Source: Fuscibacter oryzae
GTDB taxonomy: Bacteria; Pseudomonadota; Alphaproteobacteria; Rhodobacterales; Rhodobacteraceae
Direction: 5' to 3'
Assembly: GCF_016765795.1 (NCBI RefSeq)
Contig: NZ_JAESVP010000006.1
Coordinates: 124,001 to 188,000, forward strand
DNA length: 64,000 bases
Below the pieces are notes generated by a model that was not told the origin of the DNA, did no database searches, and saw only the letters and a program-made list of their open reading frames with translations. The first letter of the stretch is position 1, and each line of letters starts with the position of its first letter. This document shows, piece after piece, positions 45,895 to 54,629 of the stretch. The translations under genes were made by a program, and so were the position numbers.

Positions 45895-46518
45895 TCAGAG
45901 GAAAAGAACCTGGGTTCCCACTTTGGCAAAGCCGTAAAGCTCCAGGATATGCTCATTATACAGACCCACGCAGCCGTTGGACGACCGCCGCCCGATCTTT
46001 CGGGTGTCATGCGTGCCATGAATGCGGTAGGCGGGCCAGCCAAGATAGAGCGCCCGCACGCCAAGCGGGTTGTCGGCCGCGCCGCCATCAACACGGGTGG
46101 GCCAATCGGGGTGGCGAGTCAGCTCGTCCTTCGTGGGAATCCAGACCGGATTTTCCACCTTCTTGATCACTTCGGTCCGGCCACGCTTGGTCAGCTCTTC
46201 GTTCAGCGGCACCGACGACGGGTACAACCGATAGACCGACTGGTCTTCCGACCAGTAATGCACCGCGCGCGATTCCAGATCGGCCAGAATCGCCCCGTTG
46301 CGAGTGTTCTCAAAGTAATCCTGCCATTCGCGGGTCACGAAAGCCGAGATATTGTTGGTCGGACCGGTGGCTGGCGCGACGAATTCGGTAGAGTTTGCCA
46401 TCGACGGATCGATGACTTGGGCCAGTGCCGGTGCGGCCAGTGCACTTGCGCCCAACAGGGTGGCAGAGCCGGTGACGAACCGGCGGCGGGTGATGCGGTT
46501 GCAGCCTTGGACGGACAT
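45895..46518 (-). CDS. L,D-transpeptidase (YkuD domain), paralogue B
   Basis: A 207-residue protein with a clear twin-arginine signal (RRRFVTGSATLLGASALAAPALA). The mature N-terminal half is closely similar to paralogue A (STEFxxPATGPTNNIS, NGAILADL, RLYPSSVPL). The catalytic block HGTHDTRKIGRRSSNGCVGL is identical between the two. It probably shares a transcript with paralogue A, 72 bases downstream. A peptidoglycan crosslinking role is inferred from family. Confidence 0.92.
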   Translation of the reverse strand: MSVQGCNRITRRRFVTGSATLLGASALAAPALAQVIDPSMANSTEFVAPATGPTNNISAFVTREWQDYFENTRNGAILADLESRAVHYWSEDQSVYRLYPSSVPLNEELTKRGRTEVIKKVENPVWIPTKDELTRHPDWPTRVDGGAADNPLGVRALYLGWPAYRIHGTHDTRKIGRRSSNGCVGLYNEHILELYGFAKVGTQVLFL

Positions 46519-46692
46519 CCGCGCTACTCCATTCTATGGTTTGCCTGCGATTTTTGTCGCCGTTTACTCCTTTCTGTTGCGCAGGACAACTCACACCGGC
46601 GTTGATCGGCCATGTCACGCATTGTTGGGTTTGAACCTTCCTTGGTGTTTCGCTATTGGACGGAAAACCCGATTTCCCGGCGGATGAGGAAA

Positions 46693-47205
46693 ATGGACAG
46701 ACGCATGTTTCTGGCACTTGGCGGCGTTGCGACGCTGTCGGCCTGTGTAACCTCGCAGCCCCCGGCGCTGGGCGCCGATGGCAAGCCCCTGCCGCGCGTG
46801 GTGACGATCACGCCAGACGAGGCGCAAAAGATTCCCTACCGCGTGCTTGATTCGGTTAACACGCTGCGGCAGGCCAAGGGCGCGGCCCCGCTGTCGTTTA
46901 ATGCCGCGCTGAACGCGGCCTGCCTGACCCATTCGCGCGATATGTCGGTGCAAAACCGGCCGTGGCACTTTGGCTCTGATGGCTCGTCGCCCTTGGTACG
47001 GGTGCAGCGCGTTGGCTATACCGGCGAGTTGCTGGGAGAGCTGATTTCGGAAACCTATCAGACCGACCTTGAAACCCTGTCGGCCTGGATGGGCCAACCC
47101 GATACCCGCAGCGTGGTTCTTGATCCGCGCGCAACCTATCTGGGCTTTGGCTGGTATCAAGAGCCGGGCGGCAAGGTGTGGTGGACGTTGCTGACCGGAC
47201 GGTAA
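46693..47205 (+). CDS. CAP-domain (SCP/PR-1-like) lipoprotein
   Basis: A 170-residue protein with a lipoprotein signal (MFLALGGVATLSAC, lipobox LSAC, Cys near residue 18). Its CAP/SCP domain includes LDSVNTLRQAKGAAPLSFNAALNAACLTHSRDM, a His that fits the CAP cavity, and later GELISETYQ. Bacterial CAP proteins are exported and mostly uncharacterised, sometimes linked to cell-wall metabolism. The start at 46693 has GAGGAAA upstream; 46684 is the alternative. It is divergent from the L,D-transpeptidase pair and convergent with a third L,D-transpeptidase. Confidence 0.85.
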   Translation: MDRRMFLALGGVATLSACVTSQPPALGADGKPLPRVVTITPDEAQKIPYRVLDSVNTLRQAKGAAPLSFNAALNAACLTHSRDMSVQNRPWHFGSDGSSPLVRVQRVGYTGELLGELISETYQTDLETLSAWMGQPDTRSVVLDPRATYLGFGWYQEPGGKVWWTLLTGR

Positions 47206-47208
47206 GAC

Positions 47209-47230
47209 AAAGGGCCCCGCGGGGCCCTTT
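47209..47230. terminator. Bidirectional terminator
   Basis: AAAGGGCCCC and GGGGCCCTTT pair perfectly around GC, followed by further T. It lies between the convergent CAP-protein gene and the L,D-transpeptidase gene. Confidence 0.88.
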
Positions 47231-47238
47231 TTGCTGGA

Positions 47239-47745
47239 TCAGGGATAGATAAAAATCGGTGTGCCAGGTGTGACCATGGCATAGACCCGCTCGATCTCTT
47301 CGTCCGAAATGGCGATGCAGCCAGCGGTCCAGTCTTGCGGAATATTGCCGTGGCGGCGCGATTTCGGCAGCTCGCCATGAATGAAGATGTCGCCGCCAGG
47401 CCTTTTTTGCTGCGCTTCGGCATAGGCGACCTGTTGGGGGTTCGGATAGCTGATGCCCAAGGACAGATGATAGCGCGAGTTCGGGTTGCGGTGGCTGATG
47501 TAATAGCCGCCCTCGGGCGTTTTCTGGTCACCTTCGAACTGTTTCGGCCCCACCGGGTTGCCGCCCAATCCGATGTCATAGGATTTCAGCACCTTGTCGT
47601 TGTGCAGCAGGTACATCTTGCGATTGGCCTTTTGCACCTGAACCGAGGTGACCTTGGGGCCATGATAGGATTTGAACTTGCTGTCACCACAGGCTGCCAC
47701 GGCCAGAGGCAAAAGAAGCATAAGAATAATTTTCAGATACCGCAT
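47239..47745 (-). CDS. L,D-transpeptidase-family lipoprotein (ErfK/YafK-like)
   Basis: A 168-residue protein with a lipoprotein signal (LMLLLPLAVAAC). A short YkuD domain has ANRKMYLLHNDKVLKSYDIGLGGNPVGPKQFEGDQKTPEG, HGELPKSRRHGNIPQDWTAGCIAIS (nucleophile Cys) and PGTPIFIYP. This is the compact YafK/ErfK-type arrangement, different from paralogues A and B. It acts in the periplasm, attached by lipid. YafK-type enzymes can act as amidases that cut wall-protein links, so the direction of activity is uncertain. Confidence 0.9.
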   Translation of the reverse strand: MRYLKIILMLLLPLAVAACGDSKFKSYHGPKVTSVQVQKANRKMYLLHNDKVLKSYDIGLGGNPVGPKQFEGDQKTPEGGYYISHRNPNSRYHLSLGISYPNPQQVAYAEAQQKRPGGDIFIHGELPKSRRHGNIPQDWTAGCIAISDEEIERVYAMVTPGTPIFIYP

Positions 47746-47827
47746 GACGCCACTGCCCGTTCCCGCATTTTTCTGTGCGGTTAGCGGAAGTGGCGCGGCA
47801 TTTCCAGCCCCGGCTTTGGCCCGCCAC

Positions 47828-49057
47828 TCACGCTTTCGTCAAAGACAGGCGGGCGGCCAGTTCAACATGCGAAGACCAGCGGAACTGATCGACGACCTGC
47901 ACCCAGTCGAGAGTGTATCCGGCGGCGGTCAAAATGCGGGCATCGCGGGCAAAGGTGGCGGGGTTGCACGACACCATGGCAATCACCGGCACCTTTGCGG
48001 TGGCAAGCGCGCGAACCTGCGCCTCGGCCCCGGCGCGGGGCGGGTCGATCACCACGGCGTCGATGCCTTTCATCTCGTCCGGCTCCATCGGGCGGCGGAA
48101 CAGGTCTCGGGTGCTGACGGTGACCTTTTTCAGCCCGTCGGCCTGACGCGCGCCCTTATCCAGCGCGGCGGTCATGGCGACGTCGCCTTCAATCGCATGT
48201 ACTTCGGCCCGTTCGGCAAGCGGCAGGGCAAAGGTGCCACAGCCGGCGAACAGATCGGCGATGCGGCGCGCCGGGCCAATGGCATCGGTGACGGCAGCCA
48301 GCAGGGCGGCCTCGCCCTCTGCCGTGGCCTGCAAGAATGCGCCGGGAGGCGGCGTCACAAGGGCGCGCCCCATGCGTTGGCGGGGCATTTCACGCAGCGC
48401 GACGGTTTCGCCATTCCAGGTCAGCCGGGCGATGCCATGCGTCTCGGCAAGCCGGGCAAGATCAAGTTGCAGGGCCGAATCCAGCTCTTTGCCGCCCGAA
48501 ACAGAGACATCGGGGCCAGACAGGCTGCGGGTGATCGTCAGTTGGATCTCGGCCGAGCGGCTGCCGCCAAAGCGGACAAGCGTTTCCAGCGCAGGAAAGG
48601 CGGCGATCAGGTCAGGGTGCAAAAGCTGGCAGTTCGGCACTGGGATAAGCAGGTCAGAGGCGCGGGCATGAAACCCCATCAGCACGCCGCCCTTGGTCTT
48701 GCGCCCCGACAGGGTGGCGCGGCGGCGCGACCGCGGGGGTGAGGTAACGGTGGGCCGGAACGGGGCCGACAACCCCTGAGCGGCCAGCGCGCCTTTGACG
48801 ATACCCTCTTTCCAATCGGCCACGAAGGCATCGGAGGCGTGTTGCAGCAGGCAGCCACCACAGGTTTTTGCGTGACTGCACGGCGCTTTGACCCGCAAGG
48901 AGGAGGGTGTGACGATCTTGGCATCAAGCAGGCGGTCGCCCTGAACGTCGCCCTCGACCACCTCACCGGGCAAAAGGCCACTGGCGTAAATCGTGCCCAC
49001 TTCGGTCTGGGCGATGCCGTCGCCGTGGTGGCCAAGCCGGTCGATGGTAATTTTCAC
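47828..49057 (-). CDS. 23S rRNA m5U methyltransferase-like protein (RlmD/TrmA family)
   Basis: A 409-residue RNA methyltransferase with an N-terminal TRAM-like domain, a 4Fe-4S cysteine set (CSHAKTCGGC near 60-69 and PNCQLLH near 143), SAM motif DLFAGCGTFALPLA and the nucleophile Cys in MVSCNPATFARD. It methylates a uridine at C5 in rRNA or tRNA; which site cannot be told from sequence. It overlaps the ABC gene upstream by four bases (ATGA), ending the minus-strand ABC run. Confidence 0.92.
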   Translation of the reverse strand: MKITIDRLGHHGDGIAQTEVGTIYASGLLPGEVVEGDVQGDRLLDAKIVTPSSLRVKAPCSHAKTCGGCLLQHASDAFVADWKEGIVKGALAAQGLSAPFRPTVTSPPRSRRRATLSGRKTKGGVLMGFHARASDLLIPVPNCQLLHPDLIAAFPALETLVRFGGSRSAEIQLTITRSLSGPDVSVSGGKELDSALQLDLARLAETHGIARLTWNGETVALREMPRQRMGRALVTPPPGAFLQATAEGEAALLAAVTDAIGPARRIADLFAGCGTFALPLAERAEVHAIEGDVAMTAALDKGARQADGLKKVTVSTRDLFRRPMEPDEMKGIDAVVIDPPRAGAEAQVRALATAKVPVIAMVSCNPATFARDARILTAAGYTLDWVQVVDQFRWSSHVELAARLSLTKA

Positions 49058-50910
49058 GCCAGTTCCTTTTCGTCGGTGCCGATGAAGCCGCCGGATTGCC
49101 GGTTCCAGTAGCGCGCGTAAAGCCCGTTTCTGGCCAGCAGTTCGCTGTGGCTGCCTTCTTCGACGATGCGGCCCTGGTCAAGCACGATGATACGGTCCAT
49201 CTCGGCGATGGTGGACAGGCGGTGCGCGATGGCCACCACGGTCTTGCCCTGCATCACACGGGCCAGCGCCTCTTGGATCGAAGCCTCAACCTCGCTGTCC
49301 AGCGCGCTGGTCGCCTCATCCAGCACCAGAATCGGCGCGTCTTTCAGGAAGGCGCGGGCCAGCGCGATGCGCTGGCGCTGGCCGCCCGAGAGTTTCACCC
49401 CACGCTCGCCAAGATAGGCGTCGTATCCCGTGCGGCCCTGATGATCTTGCAAGGACAGAATGAAATCATGCGCCTCTGCCGCGCGGGCGGCGGCGATCAT
49501 CTGATCCTCGGTCGCATCAGGGTTGCCATAGAGGATGTTGTCACGCGCGGTGCGGTTGAACATCGCGGTTTCCTGCGTGACCATGCCGATCTGGCGGCGC
49601 AAAGATTCCTGCGTGACGCTGCGCACGTCGTGCCCGTCAATCAGAATGCGGCCCTGTTCGGCATCATAGAGCCGCAAAAGCAGCGAAACCAGAGTGGACT
49701 TCCCGGCGCCAGAGGCTCCGACGACGCCAATCTTTTCACCCGGAAAGATGGCAAGGTTGATGCCGTCCACCCCGCCGCGCCCCGCCCCGCTGCGCCGGCC
49801 ATAGGCGAAGGTCACGCCGTCAAACTGCACTGCGCCTTTCGACCGGGGCAGGTCTATCGCATCGGGGGCGTCGGTCAGGGTATAGGGTGGGGTCAGGGTG
49901 GAAATGCCATCCTCAACCTCGCCGATATTGCCAAAGATGCTCATCAGGCTGAAAGAAACCCAGCCGGTCATCTGCGCCAGCCGGAAGGAAATCGCCCCAG
50001 CCGCCGCAATATCGCCTGCCGTGGCATTGTCGTTCATCCACAAGGCTGCCGTGCCGCCGACCAGCAGAACCGGCAGCACCCCCGCCAGCGCCATCAGCGC
50101 AAGGCGGAACCAACTGCTGATGATGCCATATTCGGTGGCCTTGGCGCGAAAGCTGCCCATCGCCTCCAGCGCCGCGCGATCCTCATGCTCGGCATGGGCG
50201 AACAATTTGACGGTTTTCATATTGGTGACGGTATCGACGATCTGTCCGGTCACATTGGCCCGCGCTGCCGCCCGACCCGCCGAGGCGCCCCGGATACGCT
50301 TCAGGAAACCCCGGATGAACAGGCCATAGGCCGTAACCCACAGCACCAACAGGCCGGAAACCCAGCCATTTATGGCCATCAGCAGCGCCACAGAGCCGAC
50401 AACCGAGGCCAGCGCGAAGGCCACGGTTTCGATGGTGCCTGACACGATGTCTGTTGCCGCCCGTGCCGTCTGCATCTGCTTTTGCGCGATGCGCCCGGCG
50501 AAATCGTTGTCAAAGAAGGTAACGGCCTGACCCATTGTCCAACGGTGAACCCGGCTCAGGATCAGCGGGAACAGGTTCGGTTCGATCCGCACCGAGGCGG
50601 CGGCGGTGTTCAGGCCAAAAATCAGCGGGCGCAGCACCAGATAAAAGCCAAGGAAGATCGCCGCCAGATGCCAATGGTCGGTCAGTGCCGTAACCGGGTT
50701 GGCGGTGGTGGCGGCATCGACGACATGGCCAAGGATGGTGGCCGACACCGCCTCAAGGCTGCCAGCCGCCGCCGACCAGAAGGTGGCCCACAGGATGCCG
50801 GGCCATGCCCCTTTGACGGCCCAACCCAGAAACCGCCCCAGGCTGCGCGGTGGGGGTGATTCCGCCTCGGCGAAAGGGGGGATGGCGGGGCCGAAGATCA
50901 GGCTGTTCAT
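49054..50910 (-). CDS. ABC exporter half-transporter, subunit 2
   Basis: A 618-residue ABC exporter with about six N-terminal membrane helices and a C-terminal ATPase: Walker A GASGAGKSTL, signature LSGGQRQRIALA, Walker B ILVLDEATSALDSE and H-loop IAHRLST. Its ATG overlaps the end of the next ABC gene, and the two proteins are clearly paralogous (both begin the ATPase tail with GGFIG...D), so they should form a heterodimer. Substrate unknown: lipid, peptide and drug exporters all look alike. Confidence 0.92.
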   Translation of the reverse strand: MNSLIFGPAIPPFAEAESPPPRSLGRFLGWAVKGAWPGILWATFWSAAAGSLEAVSATILGHVVDAATTANPVTALTDHWHLAAIFLGFYLVLRPLIFGLNTAAASVRIEPNLFPLILSRVHRWTMGQAVTFFDNDFAGRIAQKQMQTARAATDIVSGTIETVAFALASVVGSVALLMAINGWVSGLLVLWVTAYGLFIRGFLKRIRGASAGRAAARANVTGQIVDTVTNMKTVKLFAHAEHEDRAALEAMGSFRAKATEYGIISSWFRLALMALAGVLPVLLVGGTAALWMNDNATAGDIAAAGAISFRLAQMTGWVSFSLMSIFGNIGEVEDGISTLTPPYTLTDAPDAIDLPRSKGAVQFDGVTFAYGRRSGAGRGGVDGINLAIFPGEKIGVVGASGAGKSTLVSLLLRLYDAEQGRILIDGHDVRSVTQESLRRQIGMVTQETAMFNRTARDNILYGNPDATEDQMIAAARAAEAHDFILSLQDHQGRTGYDAYLGERGVKLSGGQRQRIALARAFLKDAPILVLDEATSALDSEVEASIQEALARVMQGKTVVAIAHRLSTIAEMDRIIVLDQGRIVEEGSHSELLARNGLYARYWNRQSGGFIGTDEKELA

Positions 50911-52745
50911 GCGTCGTCCATTCCGATGAAACCGCCCGACTGGCGGGCCCAGAACCGGGCATAGAGGCCGTTCTGTGCCAATAGATCGGTATGGCTGCCA
51001 ATCTCGGCAAGGCGACCATCCTCGAGCACCACAATCCGGTCCATCTGCGCGATGGTCGAAAGGCGGTGGGCGATGGCGATCACGGTCTTGCCCTGCATCA
51101 CGCCGAACAGGGCCTGTTGAATCGTAGCCTCGGCCTCGGAATCAAGCGCACTGGTCGCTTCATCCAAGATCAGGATCGGCGCATCTTTCAGGATCACGCG
51201 GGCCAAAGCCACGCGCTGGCGTTGCCCGCCCGACAGTTTCACACCGCGTTCGCCAACGTGGGCATCATAGCCCCGGCGACCGGCGGGATCTTCCAGCCCA
51301 AGGATAAAGTCATGCGCATCGGCACGGCGGGCGGCGTCGATCATCTGGGCTTCGGTCGCCTCGGGGCGACCATAAAGGATGTTCTCGCGGACCGAACGGT
51401 GCAGCAGGCTGGAATCCTGCGCCACCATGCCGATCTGGGCGCGCAAAGAGCCTTGGCTGACGGTGGCGATGTCTTGCCCGTCAATCAGGATGCGGCCCGA
51501 TTCCGTATCGTAGAACCGCAGGATCAGCTTGACCAAGGTGGATTTTCCCGCCCCAGACCGCCCGACAAGACCAATCTTTTCGCCGGGCCGGATGGTCAGG
51601 CTGATCTGCTGCAAGCCGCCAAAACCGCGCCCGTAATGGTGGCTGACGCCGTCCAGCGCGATCTGGCCCTTGGTATAGGCAAGCGGCTTGGCGGCGGGCG
51701 CATCGACCAGTTGGATAGGCTGGGTGATCGTCTCCATCCCCTCCTGCACGGTGCCAAGGTTCTGCACCAGGTTGGTGGTGGCCCACATGATCCAATAGGT
51801 CATGTTGTTCAGCCGCAAGACCAGCGTGGCGGCAGCGGCAACCGCGCCCACGGTGGCGGCACCCTGATACCACAACATCATGGCCCAGCCGATCACACCC
51901 ACGATCAAAAGGCCATTCAGGGACGTAAGTACCAGATCCATCACCGTGACGATGCGCATTTCCTTTTGCAGCGTCAGACGGGCGGTCTCGATAGCCTCGC
52001 GGCCATAAGCCAGTTCGCGGTCGTCATGCGAGAACAGTTTGACCGAGTGGATGTTGGCATAGGCATCAACCACCCGGCCCGTCACGGCGGAGCGCGCATC
52101 AGATGAGGCGGTCGCGGCTGGCCCGGCATGGCGGACGGTCCAGCGCATCAAGGCGATGTAGCCAAGAAACCACAGAACCAGTGGCACCAGCAGGCGCGGA
52201 TCGGCGCCGAACAGCATGATGGCCGCCCCGACCAGCGTGGTTGAGGCGAAGGCCACGGCGTCAAAGGTTTGAAACACCGCTTCACCCGCCGCCGGGGGGG
52301 CTTGCATGATGCGGTTGGCGATACGGCCGGCAAAATCGCTTTCAAACCAGCCGACGGGTTGGCGCAGCACATGCGAATGCGCCCGCCAGCGCATCATCGT
52401 GCCGAAATTGGTCAGGATGGTGTTGTGCAGCAGCGCCACGCCGGTACCGCCGATCAGCGGGCGGATCACCAGAATGACGAAGGCGACCGTCAGGATTTCG
52501 CGACCATGATCGGCCCAGACCTGCGCAGGCGCCCCTTGGGCCAGAAAATCGACCATGCGGCCAACATACCAGATCAGCGCAATGTCCAGCGCGCCATTGG
52601 CAATGGCAACAAGGGCCGTAAAGGCAAAGACCTTGCGGAAGGGGTGGATGTAATCGCGCAGGAACGGCCACAGCTTGCGCGGCGGTGTGTCGGTCTGGGC
52701 CCAGGATTGATAGGGATCAACAAGGTTTTCGAAAAAGCGGAACAT
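50907..52745 (-). CDS. ABC exporter half-transporter, subunit 1
   Basis: A 612-residue paralogue of the downstream exporter with Walker A GRSGAGKSTL, signature LSGGQRQRVALA, Walker B ILILDEATSALDSE and IAHRLST. Both subunits have the catalytic Glu after Walker B, so both ATP sites may be active. The start at 52745 has CAGGAGCC upstream. The 154-base leader contains a possible 10-codon open frame and two alternative hairpins, suggesting leader control. Confidence 0.92.
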   Translation of the reverse strand: MFRFFENLVDPYQSWAQTDTPPRKLWPFLRDYIHPFRKVFAFTALVAIANGALDIALIWYVGRMVDFLAQGAPAQVWADHGREILTVAFVILVIRPLIGGTGVALLHNTILTNFGTMMRWRAHSHVLRQPVGWFESDFAGRIANRIMQAPPAAGEAVFQTFDAVAFASTTLVGAAIMLFGADPRLLVPLVLWFLGYIALMRWTVRHAGPAATASSDARSAVTGRVVDAYANIHSVKLFSHDDRELAYGREAIETARLTLQKEMRIVTVMDLVLTSLNGLLIVGVIGWAMMLWYQGAATVGAVAAAATLVLRLNNMTYWIMWATTNLVQNLGTVQEGMETITQPIQLVDAPAAKPLAYTKGQIALDGVSHHYGRGFGGLQQISLTIRPGEKIGLVGRSGAGKSTLVKLILRFYDTESGRILIDGQDIATVSQGSLRAQIGMVAQDSSLLHRSVRENILYGRPEATEAQMIDAARRADAHDFILGLEDPAGRRGYDAHVGERGVKLSGGQRQRVALARVILKDAPILILDEATSALDSEAEATIQQALFGVMQGKTVIAIAHRLSTIAQMDRIVVLEDGRLAEIGSHTDLLAQNGLYARFWARQSGGFIGMDDA

Positions 52746-52782
52746 GAAGGCTCCTGTCAGAGCAAAACGCAAAAATGGAGAG

Positions 52783-52813
52783 GGCGGATGGGACCGCCAT
52801 ACGGGATCGGTCC
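52783..52813 (-). promoter_or_regulatory. Two mutually exclusive hairpins in the ABC exporter leader
   Basis: Read on the minus strand, GGACCG (52813-52808) can pair with CGGTCC (52796-52791), or GGCGG (52798-52794) with CCGCC (52787-52783). They share 52796-52794 and cannot form together. The second is followed by CTCTCCATTTTTG, resembling a weak terminator. The leader frame stops two bases before the first stem. This is the layout of a transcription attenuator, but the stems are short. Confidence 0.4.
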
Positions 52814-52815
52814 GC

Positions 52816-52848
52816 TCAGGGCTGAGGTCGGAAAGTCCCGTGATCCAT
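52816..52848 (-). CDS. Possible 10-residue leader peptide before ABC exporter genes
   Basis: An ATG at 52848 with an excellent AAGGAG site six bases upstream opens a frame coding MDHGTFRPQP then TGA. It lies 103 bases before the exporter start, immediately before the alternative hairpins. A Pro-rich end just before a stop codon is slow to translate in general. It may act as a sensing leader peptide; it could also be chance, as such short frames are common. Confidence 0.35.
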   Translation of the reverse strand: MDHGTFRPQP

Positions 52849-52899
52849 GCTGCGCTCCTTCTTGTGCAGGGAAATGGCTAGTCGAAACTGTAACATTTG

Positions 52900-54051
52900 T
52901 CACCCCCCGTCGGGCAGGATGGCCAACAGCGTGGCCCGGTCGGGGTGCAGATCGGCGCGCAGCCAGTTGGATTTCAGCGTCTTCAGCCGTTGCCCAAGCG
53001 CGGGGCCTGCAAGGGGTGCAAGGTCGGCGGCGCGGATAGGAAAAGCGGTTTGCACGCCGCGCAACACATCGGCCTGCCAGTCTGGTGGCAGGGGCCATTC
53101 CAGCACGGCGGCGCGGGCCAAAACCGTGTCGGCGGCAATGTCGGGGCCGTAAAGATAGCCCAGCGCGGCGGGAGTGGTCGTGCTGCCAATTTCGTCACGA
53201 ATGTGCCGAACAGTGCCTGTTTCAGCGCGCGACAGGCGCAGGTGATCATGATCACCGCCCAGCACCGCCAGCCGCCTTTGCCAGCGCGGGGCAAGACCGC
53301 TTTCCAGATGGACCAGCGGGGCCAGCGCGCGCGCATCGGCACCGGGAAGGATGTGGTGCAGAATGCCTGCCTGCGCCATTGCGGCCACGCTGGGCGCAGG
53401 GTCTGGCGCCGAAAGCAGCTTTTTTACCTCGGCTCCGATGCGTTCTGCCGAAAGATTGTCCAACCCTTCGGCCAGCTCGGCACAGGCGGCAAGACCATCG
53501 GAGTCGATTCCTTGCATTGGGTCGCCGTAATGGGCGTGAAAGCGGAAAAAGCGCAGGATGCGCAGGTAATCTTCGCGGATACGCTGATCCGGGTCGCCGA
53601 CAAATCGGATGCGGCGGGCCAGCAGGTCGGGCAGGTTACCAAGCGGGTCGATCACTGTGCCATCAGCCGTGGCGTAAAGTGCGTTCATCGTGAAATCGCG
53701 CCGGGCTGCATCTTCGGCCACGTCACCCGAAAAGGCCACCACAGCGCGGCGGCCATCGGTTTCAACATCGCGGCGAAATGTGGTCACCTCATGCGGGGTC
53801 CCGCCTGCAATTACGGTGACGGTGCCATGGTCGATGCCGGTTGGAATCACCTTGAAGCCGGCACTAATGGCCAGCTTAGAGACTGTTTCGGGCAAAGCGT
53901 CTGTCGCAAGATCGGTATCGCCCACCGGCACGCCCAACAGGGCATTGCGCACACAGCCGCCAACGAAAAGCGCCTTATATCCGGCGTCGGACAGTGCGGC
54001 GCACAAACCCTGGCTCGCCGGATTGTCCAGCCAGTCGCCTGAAACCTTCAT
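52900..54051 (-). CDS. cca: CCA tRNA nucleotidyltransferase
   Basis: A 383-residue class II nucleotidyltransferase that adds or repairs the 3' CCA of tRNAs. The N-terminal head has VGGCVRNALLGVPVGDTDLAT with the GG and DxD metal motifs, RRDFTMNALY, and RIREDYLRILRFFRFHA. The C-terminal region is the variable body/tail. The start at 54051 overlaps the NUDIX stop by four bases. In some Rhodobacterales annotations it is named poly(A) polymerase; the motifs fit both, and CCA-adding activity is assumed. Confidence 0.92.
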   Translation of the reverse strand: MKVSGDWLDNPASQGLCAALSDAGYKALFVGGCVRNALLGVPVGDTDLATDALPETVSKLAISAGFKVIPTGIDHGTVTVIAGGTPHEVTTFRRDVETDGRRAVVAFSGDVAEDAARRDFTMNALYATADGTVIDPLGNLPDLLARRIRFVGDPDQRIREDYLRILRFFRFHAHYGDPMQGIDSDGLAACAELAEGLDNLSAERIGAEVKKLLSAPDPAPSVAAMAQAGILHHILPGADARALAPLVHLESGLAPRWQRRLAVLGGDHDHLRLSRAETGTVRHIRDEIGSTTTPAALGYLYGPDIAADTVLARAAVLEWPLPPDWQADVLRGVQTAFPIRAADLAPLAGPALGQRLKTLKSNWLRADLHPDRATLLAILPDGG

Positions 54052-54629
54052 GGCTGCACCCGGTCTGCCAGCCCCCGCAGGATGCGGGCGGTTGCCCCCC
54101 AGATGTAATAGGGGCCGAAGGGCACGGTGTAATAGCGCCGCCATTCCCCGCGCCAGCGCCGACGCTCTATCACGAAGCGGTCGGGGTTGAGGATATGCGT
54201 CAGGGGCACGGTGAAGACTTCTTCCACCTCGCCCGCCTCTGGCACGGGGGTGAAGGCATCTCTGACAAGGCCCAGAACCGGGGTGACGGTAAAGCCGGTC
54301 ACGGTTTCATGCACGGGCAGGCGGCCCCAGATTTCAACCGACTGTGGGGGCAGGCCAATCTCTTCCTCGGCTTCGCGCAGGGCCGCCGCTTCGGGGCTGG
54401 CGTCACTGTCATCAACCTTGCCGCCGGGAAAGGCGATCTGGCCGGGGTGGTGTTTCAGATGCGAGGCCCGCTTGGTCAGGATCAGCCGGTTGCCGCTGAT
54501 GGCCACCAGCACGGCCGCCGGTCGCAAGATGCGGCCCGGCGGCAGCGGGATGTCAGGGTTCAGGTCAAAATCGGAAGAGGCACCTCCGGGGCGCAACACG
54601 GCGTCACGGAGGCGGTCTGCCAGGGTCAT
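54048..54629 (-). CDS. NUDIX hydrolase, CoA pyrophosphatase-like
   Basis: A 193-residue NUDIX protein. The box is GGKVDDSDASPEAAALREAEEEIGL with all metal-binding Glu residues. The preceding LTKRASHLKHHPGQIAFPGG is the CoA-pyrophosphatase (NudL/YeaB, UPF0035) signature. It splits CoA to phosphopantetheine and ADP, perhaps clearing oxidised CoA. It lies between hslO and cca, overlapping both by four bases. Confidence 0.92.
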   Translation of the reverse strand: MTLADRLRDAVLRPGGASSDFDLNPDIPLPPGRILRPAAVLVAISGNRLILTKRASHLKHHPGQIAFPGGKVDDSDASPEAAALREAEEEIGLPPQSVEIWGRLPVHETVTGFTVTPVLGLVRDAFTPVPEAGEVEEVFTVPLTHILNPDRFVIERRRWRGEWRRYYTVPFGPYYIWGATARILRGLADRVQP

